Assembly (NCBI RefSeq): GCF_963678635.1
Contig: NC_087066.1
Coordinates: 14,244,517 to 14,308,516, forward strand
DNA length: 64,000 nt
Source: Symsagittifera roscoffensis
Lineage: Eukaryota > Xenacoelomorpha > Acoela > Convolutidae
Direction of reading: 5' to 3'
Part shown: positions 31,601-43,685 of the stretch, piece after piece
How the letters are laid out: each line of letters starts with the position of its first letter
How positions within the stretch are numbered: the first letter of the stretch is position 1
Translations under genes and position numbers: made by a program
Notes under the pieces: generated by a model
Told to the model about the DNA's origin: nothing
The model's input: only the letters and a program-made list of their open reading frames with translations
Databases searched by the model: none

Positions 31601-34600
31601 GTATTGTAGCATAAATCGTAGCAAAAAAAGACCAAAATATCGATAAAACTCTATAATTTCCTCGTTTATTTTGAGTTCAAAACTGATCAATATTGACCCT
31701 TTTCTTGATTCGTTTCATAAATTTTTGCTCATAATCTGATTTACCTTCATGATTTTCTATGATTTAATTGCATATTAATGAGATCAAAATGTATTTTTTT
31801 TCTGACCCTTTTTTTGTTTTTTACATTGAATTATGCCCATAATTTGATTTACAATAAATTTCTATGACTTCATTGCATAATTTCGAGCTTCAAATTTAAA
31901 ACATTTAGAATGAAATCTTTAACATCTGGCACGTGTGCTTTTTTCAAAAAAATATAGATTAAATTATTTTTTTCTAAAGATTTTTTTGCCGTGTTAGCAA
32001 AACATTGATTTTAGTGAGTCTGAAAATCCATCCAAATCGATTTGAATCGATGTTTAAGGCACTTAAATCGATCCAAAATTTTCAAAAAAGATCGATTTAA
32101 ATCAATTTTAAATGGAATTAAGTGAGATTTGGATGGATTTAAGTGAGTTTTGGATGGATTTTAATGAGTCGGAAAAGCGATTTAATTAGATTTTTTAGAC
32201 ACTTAAATCGACACTAAAATTTCAAAAAAGATTGGTTTAAATCGATTTAAAATCCATTTAAGTTCGTAAAATTTGGATCGATTTCAAATCGACTTAAAAT
32301 CAATTTAAATTGATCCGAAACCTTTTTTGTCAGTGGGAAACCCTCAAAAATAGCAAAAACTAACACAACAGTGAATGAACAATATTGTGTTTTTTAAAGA
32401 AAATTCATAGTCCTGCTATACTCTCATGGGATTTTAGTAATGAAGAGTTATAATAAATCAAATTTTGTTGTCAAAATAGCTCTCCTAGTTGAGCTTAAGA
32501 GAAAATTTGCTGTAATAAGATCAAAAATTAACCTCACAGACTTTCTGTCTTAGTGTTTTCGGATACCATCGCGCCTTAAAAATCGATTGTAGTTTCTAAA
32601 AATGTAGGTTCCTGCAATGACAAAAATGGATTTAGATCAACTTCAAACTTGAATCAGAAAATGCAGATACATGACTGATTGGCTAAAATATTTTTTCAAA
32701 GATTGGGAAAGATTGGCAAAGATACTTTTCAACCCATCGATTTCGCACTGAAACCACTTCAATATGCAATTTTTTTTAAAGTTTTTAAATGCATTATATA
32801 TGATTATAATCGATTAAAAATGAATAATAATTTAACAATTTTTCGAAACAATACAAATCATTATAATCGATTAATTTATGAATTTTTTTTTTTCAAATTT
32901 CATTGAATTATAATCCAGTATAATGGATTATAATTCATTATTATTCAGCAAACGTCATCGCTTCATTTCGTTTTAGTTTTGTTTTGTTTTGTGTGCTTTT
33001 CAGTTGGTTAACGAACTGAAAGAAACTGTGATTTTGTACTTATAGCCACCGGCGGATTTAGGAAGGGGCCCCATGTTTAGAAAGGGGCCCCATTTAGTGG
33101 GTGATCTCATGTTTTTGAGATCCCCCACTATTATGAGGTCCCCCAATACATTGAGATATCCATTTTTGGCTTACTGACCCAAAAATTTTTTAACGGCGCC
33201 TAATATATTTTAATTTAAGGTATGCGCACCGGAAAAAAAGCAATTTTTTGGTCAAATTTTGTTCAAGAAATGAATAAAAATGCCTTTTTTGGCACGTTTT
33301 TTTTTTCAAAATTTTGAGCATAAAATTTGACACCAAAACATGGTCTTTTTAATGCTTTGGGAGAGCTTGGAAACAATCTAATCAACCTTTATAGGGTTTA
33401 GGAGACCACCTCTGCTAAAGTCCTAGATCCGCCCCTGGTTTACTGATTCTTACTTACTGATTTTTACTGTGTTTTAATGCAGAATAGTTAAATTATCTTT
33501 CATTACAATTGATTTTTTCTTGTGAAATAATATTTTGATAGAAAAAGAGATTACAATCTAATATAATAGATTATAATAGATTATAAGAGATTATAAATGA
33601 TTATAAGAGATTTTCGGAAAAATTATAATCAATTATAATTTATTAAAATGTCACTAAAAAGGTTATCATTATAATGGATTATAAATCGTGTAAACATCTA
33701 AAATTGGCGCTTATAGTTTATTATAATTTTGCTTAAAGTACGATTACAATTATGAGATAATCGATTATTTTCTCTTTTTACTGAGTGCGGGTAGTTAATT
33801 AAAAAATGATGCTTATAAGTTACCCACTGCTAATACATTCCAAATCGGTGTTTTTAGGTTCATTTTTTGTATTGTTTTCTAAAAGAAAACATAACAGCTC
33901 GTATCAGAGCGATGTATTGAATGTTCCACTGCCCTGCTCATCGAATTTTATTCAAACCATTGTTGAATCTAAGGATTTGATGAAATTTTATGAACAAAAA
34001 ATTTGTATGAACAAAAAATTTTATGATTTATTTTGACCTCTCCACGGACTATGTAAATTACACAATTTAAGTGATGTGTTTAGCGTAGCGTAATAGCTAG
34101 TGAATAGTAGCTTATGACAAGTTCTTGACATCAAATGGCTTGCCTCAAGTTTGAAACAATAACGGAGCCGGATTAAATTGTTCCGTACGAGTTAATATTT
34201 GGTCAAACGTTTTATTGTAAAGCTCGGGACGAAAGTACTCAGAGCGCAACTAAATACCACACCACGTGCAAATAGTCTGACATTCTCTTTCAAATGGTGG
34301 GTCAAAAGACTGCTCGGATCAGTGCTAAGATTTGAAAGTTTTTTGTGTCCTTTTAAAGTTTAACAGTACTTTTATCTGCAGCAGTTTCGTTCAAATAATC
34401 TTGAAATTAAAATCCTAAAATTTGTTGATAAATCTCACAGGCAAGCTCGTGTACAAAATGATTTATCTCCCAACTATTAACTCTTTATTTGGAACCATTT
34501 GTTCGAATCGTTTCAGTTTGCATTGATTTCACTCGCCAAACACGCTACGCGTCAAGAGAAAATTGGTAAAATGCCCGCAATAAAAAAAAACATTAAGTTT

Positions 34601-37600
34601 CAATTTTCCGTCGGAACAAAAGTGATGGCTGGTAACTGTTTTTTGAATTTTGAGCTGGTGAAAACTATATACTTCAGATCTTGTTGATAGTTCTGCCAGA
34701 AACTCTGAATTGTAAATTTGATTTGAATTGCATGAAAAATCACCTACAGCTTAAAAACTTTGTCAATTTTCTTTTAATGTAACCAATTGTTTTAATTAGC
34801 TCACGTTTAGCTAATACGAGTTCGCTGAAACTGACATCGATAGCAACAGAAAAATTGGAGAGATTTTTTTGAGTTCAAAACGAAATGAAGGTGAAGTATA
34901 GGAGGAAAACTTTTGCGGTTAATTGACATAGAGTAAAAAGAAATTGAATACGATTTTGAAGCAATGATTGATTTGGTTTTAAATTTTTTTTGTACCTTGT
35001 ACCAGTTATGTTTTTTAATTCAAATGGAATAACATTGACCTCACATTACTCAAAAAAGCGAATTTTTAATTCGATGTTTGAAAAGTCTTAGCTTTTATTT
35101 TTTTATGTTTTGCATCTGGGTTAAGATGAAGGTTTTTCGAAAGCGACAATTGTTCGATTGCAACAAAACTTGTTTTAATTTAAATAAATCAATTCCGAAC
35201 AGTGTCAATAATTTTGTCTTTTTTTCTTTGATTACCATATTGAAATTTTTTTGAAATAAGAATAAAAATTTCCTTCTAGTTCGTATTGTTTTTTATCAAT
35301 ATATTGGTTAGAAAAAACTTATTAACTACGTGGTGTTGAAGCTCACTTATCTTTTTTTTTAAATTTGAATTCTGTGTTTCCTTGCGTTTATTACTCTTTT
35401 CCAACTATCAGTTGGCTATGGTTGTGTTTTGAAGGGAAAACTTTTTAAAAATCTTGGAATCAACAAAAACTCTCTAAAACCTTTTTACGAAATCCATTTT
35501 TCTTTTTTAGTGTGTCTCTCGACGCTAATCAGAGCCAAGTACCTGGACGAAGAAGCTGCGAATGATCTGTTAGACGAAGGTGAGTTAGTTATGGTTAATT
35601 ATTCGGCTGCCAACTGGAATCTTACGTTTTTTTCTCGTCATCTATTTTCCACTGTAGGTCAGATCCGGTCGAGTTCACAAGTACGTTGTTGAGTTGTGGT
35701 GCTTAATCGCGTAGGAAATTATTCGAAAATTTTTCTCAGTCAGAAAACTCTGATCCGAAACGTTTCAGCTCCACCTCTCAACGGAGTCTGGAAGAAAAAA
35801 TAGACTCGGTTGTTTTTCGAGGATGATCAATTAATTTATCCTGACTAAAGTTTGTATGCAGTTGAATCAACCATCAAGCAATGAAGGTTTTTCTTTTATC
35901 ACACAGATTAGCTAAGAAAAGCTAAAAAGAAGAGTAAGAAGAGTAAAAGGAAGTAAAGAAAAGTTAAAAAGAAGTAAAGAAGAGTTAATCCTAGTTAAGA
36001 ACAGCCCAGATAAAAATGCAAAGTCAGCACCAAAAGCAAAACCTAACAAAATTCTCGTATCAGAGAGACGCCCTGAATGTTCTGACTGCCTTTTAAGTTC
36101 TATGGAGCACTAGTAACATTTAAAAAAATTAAATAAAAAATGAAATGAATTTTTTCTTAATTGAGATTTTTTGTGAAAATCACTCCCCCACATGCCATAT
36201 AAAGTATGTGATAGATTTCGCCGCTAGTAACTTGCAAAAAATTGCAATCTTTAAACCCCATAACTTTGCAAAAAATGATCACAGGTGAAATATTTTTTCA
36301 GATTTTAAGCTCAGAACAACAATACTTTTCAAATGCTGGAAGAAAATTCCGTCAAAAAGACCAGTTAAAAAGTCGAAATTTGTCTGAACAAAAAAAAACC
36401 CACCCCGTGCACCAATAATCTGTTACTTTCGTCACAAAATTCGGAACAATTATTTTCGTTACGAAACTTCGAACAAAAATCAAGAAAACTTCAACATTGA
36501 GATTTTTTTTCCGACTTTCGAAGAAAACAGAATATTTATGCTCAGCGTGGTTTTTTTATTCAGTAAATTTTCGCCAATCAAAATAAAATTTTTCGACAAA
36601 ATTTTTTTATATCCCAATGAAGATATCGGCTTCCTGAGTTCATATTCAAAAATATATTCGACTTGATTATTTTTTGTAAAGTTCTAGAGGTTTTTGAAAT
36701 TTGCCAAATTGGCCATATTCTGGACTAAATTAAGCGCGCTGTGAAGAATTTATTCATATTGCTGAGAGCGAACCGCGAATTAGTTATGCAGGAAAATTAA
36801 CCCGCACAATGAAATCGATCCAAATTGAATCGAGGCTAGCGAATCGGATCGGTCGTATTAATTTTGTACGACTCAACATTTCACATTTTGATTTTGTCAA
36901 AATTTATATTTTTTAGTATTTTCGTTTCCCAAAACTATTCGATGCGAAATAAGAGACAGTCGGAACATTCAGTGCTTTGCCCTGATATACGAGCAGTCTT
37001 GTTTTACAATAAAAATAGTGGCTGGCATTTCATTGCTTTTGGATCAGATTTCTGCGATATTAAAGAAGAATTTTTCTTTGCTCTTGAAATCAAACAAAAG
37101 TTATGAGTGCAGACTTTCCAAATTATTCACAATTATTGTGAGTTTTTCACAATTTTTCTAATATCAAGGTCTTTTCTACCAAAAGTAAGGTTCTGTTCTC
37201 TGATTATTTTACAAACTGCTGCAGCTTTATAGATTGGATTAATTTTACAAAGAACAAAATTAGGTTTTTGTTTTCGTTCGTTAATTTAAAAAATGTTTTT
37301 ATAACAATTGGGCAAACTCAAAAGGTTATATAAGTTTTTCCTTTCTCACAAAGAATGAAGCGTTGTTCTACAACAAAGGAAAAGAAGTTTCTAACAATTG
37401 ATAAGATAAAAAACTAGAAATTTTTTCAGACATATTTTTTGAAAGTTACAATAGAGCTACAGAATTTCCCTCGCTTTGATCTGCTTTTGAAGGAAAGTGA
37501 CATAATTTTGTTCTGGATGTATATTCTCTTTATCAAAACAAGTTTCGACATTTTAAGCAGCCGTTTTTCAAATCGCCAAACTGACCGAGAGGGGATAATT

Positions 37601-39064
37601 AACGCTCATATTTAAAAAGTAAGCGTTGAATTAAATCATTTAAAATCTAATTGAGGCAAGTAATTTGCACTTATCAGATTGTTACCAGACTGAAAATGCA
37701 ACATTTTGTACTTTACTTAGGTTATAAATTGGGGTAATAAATTGAAGAAAAAAAATTAAAAATTTGAAACTTTTAATTATTAAATGAACTTAATAGTTCT
37801 AAAGTAAACACTTTTTCATTGACATCTTTTGGCAGTCAGATCAGTAATCGCTCTGCCTTGATATGAGAACTTTTTTTGTTACCACAAAACTGTTCCGACA
37901 TATGCTAATAGAATCTGAGTCTGTGGAATATGAGCTAATCATACAATTCCCTAATGTAAAAAATGCTGGACAAGCAGCTAATTTTTTTTCAAAAAAGTTC
38001 TGAAATTGAAAAAAAAACTCTTTCTGCCTGGTGTTTTTGACAGGCTAAAATTGTTCGTAATTTACGCAAGCAAAAAAAAAACAAAAAAAAACAAAAATTA
38101 ACGATGAAATTGTTTTGTGTGAAGAGAGACTTTTGTCTATTTTTAATTTTGATTTAAAAAAACACAAGAATCTGTCAAAAAAAACCAGCCATGAAATTCT
38201 TGAGTTTTTGTGAAATATTTACAAATTTAATATCTTAAATTTAAATGGCAAATCAGCTGATGCAATTCAAACTTGAATTTCTTAAAACTTAACATGTATT
38301 TTTTTTAAAAAAGAAAATTTTTTAGTAATTTTCATGTACAACATTAGAAAATCAGCGCAATTCAAAAATATTTGATAGTTTTTGTTTGTTGAAAAACTGC
38401 TGAACACATAATAACATACTATGGAACAATGCTTTACACGCCAATTGAAAAAATCTATTTTTTTAAATTTTTTTTTCAGACGAAATTAGATAAAGCTAAC
38501 ATAAATTTGTTGAACGGCCGAAGTTTCTAGAATGGATCTAGCCAAAATTCACGAATAGGTTTCTAGAATTTATAGGTTCTAGGAGCTGAAAAGGAGATTT
38601 AAAATTGGGTGTACTTTTTCCACACCAAAAATCAAAACAGAAACTATTGATAAATCACATTGAAATATTTTAAGCTATGATTTGAGGGGAAATAAAAACG
38701 TTTTTCTTTACAGATTTTAAAAGATTGGCCTAATTTTGCTAACTGGAGCTAACTGTTTTGACTAAAATGAGCCAGCTTTTGCATTATTTTGAGAAAAGCA
38801 ACAAAAAGTTGCATTCATTTCAAATCTTCAGTAATTGCTTCGTCGAGGCTTTATCAGAAGATAAGCTTAACACCCCTGAAGAAAACACAAAAAACATCAT
38901 TTCGATTTTGGATCACTAAAGAAAACAATTACTGTGGTAGGATCTCTGTACCATTATTACAGTGCACTGTTTTTCTTTTTATTCCGACAGCTTCCGAAGT
39001 GAGGAGGAACCATGGCGTATCTTGCGTCTTTTCCTGGGGTTCAGTCGATTGTCGTTTCTCTTAA
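27156..39064 (+). CDS. Three-exon gene for a secreted peptide precursor (candidate neuropeptide-like)
   Basis: Exon 1 is 27156-27213 (ATG...ACAG then gtaaga). Exon 2 is 35511-35579 (after ttcttttttag, before gtgagt). Exon 3 is 38991-39064 (after ttattccgacag, ending TAA). Both introns are phase 1 and the joined frame is open: 66 aa. Residues 1-28 form a signal peptide (MASQIKISTLNFTAILLVTV, then CLSTLIRA). An acidic spacer follows (KYLDEEAANDLLDEASEV), then RR at 47-48 and the C-terminal peptide NHGVSCVFSWGSVDCRFS with cysteines at 54 and 63, which could form a disulfide ring. The exons are GC-richer than the introns (8.3 and 3.4 kb, full of repeats). The layout is that of a one-peptide hormone precursor; I do not recognise the family. 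An alternative third exon after the AG at 35657 is possible. Confidence 0.55.
27859..28183 (-). mobile_element. HINE-family copy, reverse, diverged and internally deleted
   Basis: It begins with the reverse complement of the family 3' end (CTTATCAGGGCGA...CTGTCTGCC) and finishes with the reverse complement of the 5' end (ACCGAGCACAAACAATCTGT). It lies within intron 1 of the peptide gene. Confidence 0.6.
28622..28671. repeat. (TA)n microsatellite, about 25 units
   Basis: An uninterrupted TA tract. Both flanks carry the word TTCCAGAGACAAGTCT (28433 and 28671), so the tract sits beside a duplicated segment. Confidence 0.95.
29096..29530 (+). repeat. Three-unit tandem array with internal hairpins
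   Basis: Units start near 29096, 29216 and 29363, each with GGAGTCATT..GTTGAGAGTG, a CAAATTAG word, and the palindrome AGTATTTGGGATT..AATCCCAAA-type at its end. The second and third units carry doubled palindromes. Confidence 0.7.
30025..30240 (+). repeat. Diverged ~90-bp direct duplication
   Basis: 'cagattgtacaaaaaa' followed by 'cagt.tgtctcgaca'-like text occurs at about 30050 and 30140. Each copy is preceded by an ACTCCACT/ACTTCACTTC word. The end at about 30215 resembles a decayed terminus of the element at 28368-30001. Confidence 0.5.
30241..31238. other. Intronic sequence, no feature seen
   Basis: Lies inside intron 1 of the peptide gene. I see no gene and no repeat structure beyond homopolymer runs. 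Confidence 0.4.
31239..32337. mobile_element. MITE-like element with ATCGATTTAAA satellite interior
   Basis: The left end CCCGCACTGGCAAAAATGGA and the right end (reverse complement CCCACTGACAAAAAAGG) are imperfect inverted repeats. The interior is built largely from degenerate TTTAAATCGATTTTAA words at both ends around a more ordinary AT-rich core. AAA flanks both sides. No coding capacity. Confidence 0.55.
32611..33791. mobile_element. Second MITE-like element, ATAATCGATTAT-rich, with nested insert
   Basis: The left end CCTGCAATGACAAAAATGGA and the right end (reverse complement CCCGCACTCAGTAAAAAG) are weakly matched. The interior repeats ATTATAATCGATTATAAT words, as in the element at 55861-56723. 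It is interrupted by a different inverted-repeat element at about 33047-33438. Confidence 0.4.
33047..33438. mobile_element. Nested short inverted-repeat element with GGCGGAT.TAGG termini
   Basis: The left end CACCGGCGGATTTAGGA and the right end (reverse complement CAGGGGCGGATCTAGGACT) match imperfectly. Near the left end a GGGGCCCCAT.TTAG unit is doubled. Termini like CAGGGGCGGATC are common in hAT-type MITEs, but I find no clean 8-bp target duplication, so the superfamily is open. Confidence 0.45.
33889..34300 (-). mobile_element. HINE-family copy, reverse, diverged
   Basis: Starts CTCGTATCAGAGCGATG..TGAATGTTCCACTGCC and ends ACCACGTGCAAATAGTCTGA. The middle is largely replaced or decayed. 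Confidence 0.55.
34301..35510. other. Intronic sequence, no feature seen
   Basis: End of intron 1 of the peptide gene. Ends with a pyrimidine-rich tract and TTCTTTTTTAG. No repeat or further exon is supported. Confidence 0.4.
36044..36447 (-). mobile_element. HINE-family copy, reverse, internally deleted
   Basis: Keeps the family 3' end (CTCGTATCAGAG..GCCCTGAATGTTCTGACTGCC), the CACATGCCATATAAAGTA segment, the CCCCATAACTTTGC segment and the 5' end (GTTACTTTCGTCACAAAATTCGG). The AACGCG-rich centre is missing. Confidence 0.75.
36509..37003 (+). mobile_element. HINE-family copy, forward, diverged
   Basis: Starts TTCCGACTTTCGAAGAAAAC and ends CAGTCGGAACATTCAGTGCT..CGAGCAGTCTTGTT. Its 5' end lies 62 bp from the 5' end of the reverse copy at 36044-36447, so the pair is head to head. 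Confidence 0.8.
37470..37882 (+). mobile_element. HINE-family copy, forward, badly decayed
   Basis: Recognisable from TTTCGACATTTTAAGCAGCC, GGATAATTAACGCTCATAT and a weak 3' end (GGCAGTCAGATCAGTAATCG..CCTTGATATGAGAAC). Confidence 0.45.
37883..38990. other. Intronic sequence, no feature seen
   Basis: Within intron 2 of the peptide gene. AT-rich with long A and T runs. It ends in a pyrimidine tract and the CCGACAG acceptor. No gene or clear repeat. Confidence 0.4.
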
Positions 39065-39649
39065 AAACTTTTTAGCATGATTCGGATTTGGCCAAAACAA
39101 TTGAAAAAAAAATTGTTTCAGCGTAGAGAACAATTGGTCGGAATTGGTCCTTTTCTCAGACTAAAATAACGAACTCCGCAAAAAAAAAAACGCTCAGTGA
39201 ATGAACAATTCATCTAATTTTTCTGCATTTGTTTGTAATTTAATTCTTTTATTTTTCTGAAAAAAAAACAGAAGAAAGTTTTCTCAAAAAAAATTTAAAA
39301 AAAAAAACAGAAAAACTTAATGAAATGTAGAATTTTTCTCTTTTTTGAGTTACAATGACTTTTGTGGTCAAAACTTGCTGCGGTTCTCGCACACCAACTG
39401 ATTACAGTCGTTTCCTTCATCTTTTTTTTTATTTGTTGAACTTTAAATGTCCAGTTTCTAAAATCAAGTCTTTCTCTCCATTTTCCTTTCTATTGTGATG
39501 GTGCTTAACAATATGAGAGAGAGGGGACACTTTATTGTTTCAATATACTTATGCAGTTGCAGAACTGATTGTATAAGAATCTAGTGTACAATAATACGCA
39601 ATGGTTATATAACATAACAAGAAAAAACATAAATTACTACGATGACAAA

Positions 39650-42600
39650 TCAAATAATTGATTTAACAAAATAAATGTCCTTGGATGCGGAAAGACTCTC
39701 CTTATTGGGTAACAGGGTGTCATCTTTTCCTATGATGAAATTTTTAATCAGAGTTTTTGTCAATGTGTACGGTAGTTTTCGATTAAACAAGGTTCGGATT
39801 ATTGTGTTAAGGTTCCTGATTGATGTAAATAAGAAAGACTTACGAAGGAAATCAGTTGTACATGTTAAAGGGAACAGTAATGTTCCAGTTCGATGGTTAT
39901 AGCGGAATTCAGAATTTGGGAATCTTATATGCGTGAAAGCTGGGGCATCGTTTCGGCATAACCTGTGAAGGTAGTGTGCTGATCGGTACTCGATTATATT
40001 CCGAGCAGTAGGAATTTTGTGCTGTTTCCTTAGAAGTGTAACGGAATCTCGTTTGCTTATATTCATTATTATCCTGATTCCCCATTTTATTTGTTTTTCG
40101 AGTTTCTCAATATTATCTTGCGTACATCCGTTTAAAAGCATGCATGGATAGTGCAAATGGCTCAGTACAAGAGTATTTAACAGGAGAATTCTAGTACGCA
40201 GAGGGATTTCATCACGGATGCATTTTATCGTTTGGATTGCTGTAGCCATTTTTTGTAAAATTTTGTTGATTTCTTTGTCGAATGTTAAGCTTATGTCAAT
40301 ATTGACGCCGAGAAATTTAACTGTCTCTGTTAAATTAACTTGATAGTTTCCAACTTTCAATGAAAGATTGTCAGTTAGTTTCTTTTTCGACGGTGCAGAA
40401 AATACAATGAACTGGGTTTTGTCTACATCAATCATTAATCGATTTAAGTGAAAATACAAGAGAACTTTATTGAAATTGTTTTCAATGCTCTTTGTTGCTG
40501 TTTCGGGATCTGAATGAAAACTAAGCAGAGTCGTGTCGTCGGCATATTGTACTAACGTACATGATTTGTCTATTGTTTGTGGCAAGTCATTTACATACAA
40601 GTTGAACAGCAGTGGTCCTAGTACAGTACCTTGGGGAACACCTTGCTCTAATTTAAGCCAATCTGAGTGTTCGCCGTTTACTATTGTCAATTGCTGTCTG
40701 TTTTCTAGAAATGACTTAATAAGAGTTGTTGCTGACTGTTCAAAGCCAATGTGACTTAGTTTCCTTTCAAGGACTGAATGAGAGAGTGAATCAAATGCTT
40801 TAGATAAATCAAGAAATGCAGCCGCTGCTATGTCATTTTTATCGAGATGGAATCTGATTTTTTCTGTTGTGTATAAAAGAGCATAATTAGTTGAATAACC
40901 TGGACGAAAGCCAAATTGTTTTGGATTTAGAATATTGGAATTTGCTAAGAATTCGTGAATTTGGGATGAAAAAATTTTTTCAAACAACTTCGATAGAGTG
41001 AGTGTAATAGAAATTGGACGATAATTTACTGGATCTGTCGAGTCGCCTTTTTTGAATATGGAAAAAACGCGTGCTTTTTTAAAGGTATATGGGAATACGG
41101 ATTTCGAGATGCATTCATTGATAATCATCGTAACAATTGGGTTTACAGTATTAATGCTGTCTTTTAGAGCCCAAGCAGGGATTTTGCTTGGTCCTAATGG
41201 CTTGTTTAAGGGAAGTAATAAAATTGCATCTTTCATTTCTTTGTGAGTTATGAACCTGAATTGAAAGTGCCTATTTGTTTTGCTGTGTACACTGTACTCA
41301 GTTGGTACATCTATGGGAGAATCTGCGTTTTTGTATTCTCCTAATGTTGAGAACCTGTAGTTAAGGAAATTTGCTTTCTTCATATTTTCAATTATAGTGT
41401 CGCCAAACGAATTCCGTAGATCACCTATTTGCGTTGACTGTTTCATGGTGTTCCTGATAGAGTTTATGAAATTCCATTGTTTTTTTGGACAGTCAAGCAT
41501 TTTGGATTGGGCTGTTTTCTCTTTCTTGTATAAATGTTTTAGATGTTTGTTGTATTTATTTCTTATTCGCTTATAGTTTTTAAAATTTGCATCTGTTCTT
41601 GATAATTGATATGCCTTTAGAAGATTTTCTTTTTCCTGTTTTAAAGGTCTATTGACTGAGTTAAGTACTTTACCAGACAGCTGTAGCTGCGGTTTATTTC
41701 GTATATACTTCTGCTCTAGGGGTGCGTGAGCGCTTAGGGCATGCGAGAAAATATCTTCAAATTTTATTAACATTTTAGAGACATCGTTTTCTTGGTAGAC
41801 GAGAAACCATGGACTCTGTTTAAGTTCCTCGCAGAACATATTTTTACAATAATTGGTTTTGTTGAAGCGAAAAGTTCGAATTGGAATGGCTTTTTCTAAT
41901 CGTTTTAGTTTGCTAATACAAATTGTTATTAAATGGTCCGTGTTTATAGGTGGTTCTGCTACAATAGTTTCTTTGCAAAGAGATTTGGTTGCTATAATGT
42001 TATCTAAAATGGATTGGCTGTTTTTAGAGTTGTATGTCGGTATCGACTTATTTGTTATTGACAAATTGTATGGTTTAATAGAATCGCCGAGAAATTTAGC
42101 TTCATGTTTATTCAAGTAGTTAATATTGAAATCTCCCAAAATCGTAACATCTCGCGCTTCGGAGGTAGCGTAATCGATACCCTTTAGTGTATCTTCTATA
42201 AAAAAATTCCTTGAATTGTTTGTGTGGATTGTAGGCAATAGCAATTATCTGTCTTTTTGATTTTTTTGAGATGATTGGGCTATATTCCACCCAAAGTCCT
42301 TCAAAATGGAAGGGACGTAGATAATTTAAATCTTCTCGAATCTTAGGGTTACATTTTTTCGGAATAAGAAGAAGAGTACCACCACCTGCGTGTTGACCAG
42401 TGCATTTTTTGTTACGGTCGCATCTAAAAATTTCGTGGGTTGTTTTGCAGAATGAATAAGTTTGATGATCGCATGTTTCGTCCAGCCAGGTTTCCGTAAG
42501 ACCGATAATTATGTTTGAGTCAAATATTATGACAAGAAACGCATTTCCATTTGTTTGTTTTTTTATGCTTCTACAATTTAGAGTTATATATTTGAGGAAG

Positions 42601-42659
42601 TTGTGGTGTTCCTTTGCTTTGTTTGCCAGGATTGCTTTGTTTAGCCATTGGCTAAACAT
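39650..42659 (-). pseudogene. LINE ORF2, APE endonuclease and reverse transcriptase, one frameshift
   Basis: The N-terminal frame (42120-42659) shows endonuclease motifs LNCRSI and TETWLDE. The second frame (39650-42244) continues with GDFN and a DH motif, then a complete RT: FGFRPGYSTNYAL, FLDLSKAFDSL, QGVPQGTVLGPLLFNLYVND and the catalytic YADD, followed by the C-terminal region of the family. The two frames meet at a run of seven T (minus strand) near 42200, where one extra base accounts for the break. No RNase H domain is visible. The RT style is CR1/L2-like; exact clade needs a phylogeny. Confidence 0.88.
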
Positions 42660-42706
42660 AAATTTGATAGATCCAGATCATTGGGCACTAGAACACTAAA
42701 ACAACA

Positions 42707-43685
42707 TTAGTATGGATAGTATCTATTATGGCGTAAGTCATAATTACTACGATTGGTATTCATATAATTGTAGGTTTGATTGTTGCTGAAACCATGGCTC
42801 GCAAGACTCTTTGGGTGCTCGGGGCCCCACGAGACTTGGTTTGAACCAGGTTTCATACGATTCCTCTGAGGGTGCGCTGGGCCCCTAGAGTTGGAAGTAT
42901 TCGGAGAAACAACTCGAGGTGATAAGCTGGATAATGGTAGCACCTTTTCCATGATTGCATTTTTTAAAGTACTAACAGAACGCATCAAGTATACTTCATC
43001 AAAGAAGATTGACTGATAGTCGTTTATGCTGACAATTTTATCGTATATAGGAACAATTTGATACTTTTTTTTCTTAAATTTATGAGCAATAAGGCTGTTG
43101 AATTCAGTTATACGTTTACCACTTACAGAATTGGGTCCCAATTTCACAGGCGGGACTTTGGCATATATTGATTATTGCAGGTGAAAACTTTGTTTCAATT
43201 TCACTAATGGTGGCGCAAAAAGTTTCAAATATATCATCTACAGGTTTATGTAGTTCCCTTGTGAGGGAATTGGTGCCGTCCTGGAAGGTTACTGATTTCA
43301 GCTCAGTATCGTTGTACTTTTTCACAACTGATTGTTTCTCGCTGCAAAATGACCCGCGGTAAGAATGAACGGCCACGTCTTTGGGCAGCTCCTTCGTGTC
43401 AAACTCCGCTAAAAAACTCGAACCAATAATCAAGTTTTGAGTATCAGTGGGGATTACTTTGGCAGCAAAATCGATAGGTGCTCTGAGTCCTTTTGCGTTT
43501 TGATTACTGTTTGGAGGATTACTGGATGTTGCTAGTACATTGACAAGGTTATATATTTGAACGTAGTACTTATCTTTTTGTTCGGGATTGAGTTTCGTGA
43601 AGTCGTCGGGCAGCATCAGAACCATTGGTGTTGACATTGTGTGAAGCCAGGAAAATGCCAGGAATAATGGTGATGTTGGTGTCAA
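42707..43685 (-). pseudogene. LINE ORF1, SGNH/GDSL-esterase-like, one frameshift
   Basis: Two overlapping frames (43116-43685 and 42707-43147) form one protein broken near 43130-43147, where a one-base change is enough to explain the shift. The first frame holds LIIGSSF (nucleophile block) and QDGTNSL (equivalent of the GxND block). The second ends the fold and adds a Pro/Asn/Arg-rich tail suited to nucleic-acid binding. The DxxH block near the C-terminus is not clear (DEVYLM), so catalytic activity is doubtful. Esterase-type ORF1 proteins are known from CR1-group LINEs. A second Met (MSTPMVLMLPDDF) may be the true start. Confidence 0.7.

Noticed and set aside
35429-35692. 87-codon frame as a single-exon gene
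   Set aside because: It runs through exon 2 and both splice sites. Its ends are AT-rich intron text, and the spliced model explains the coding-like middle better.
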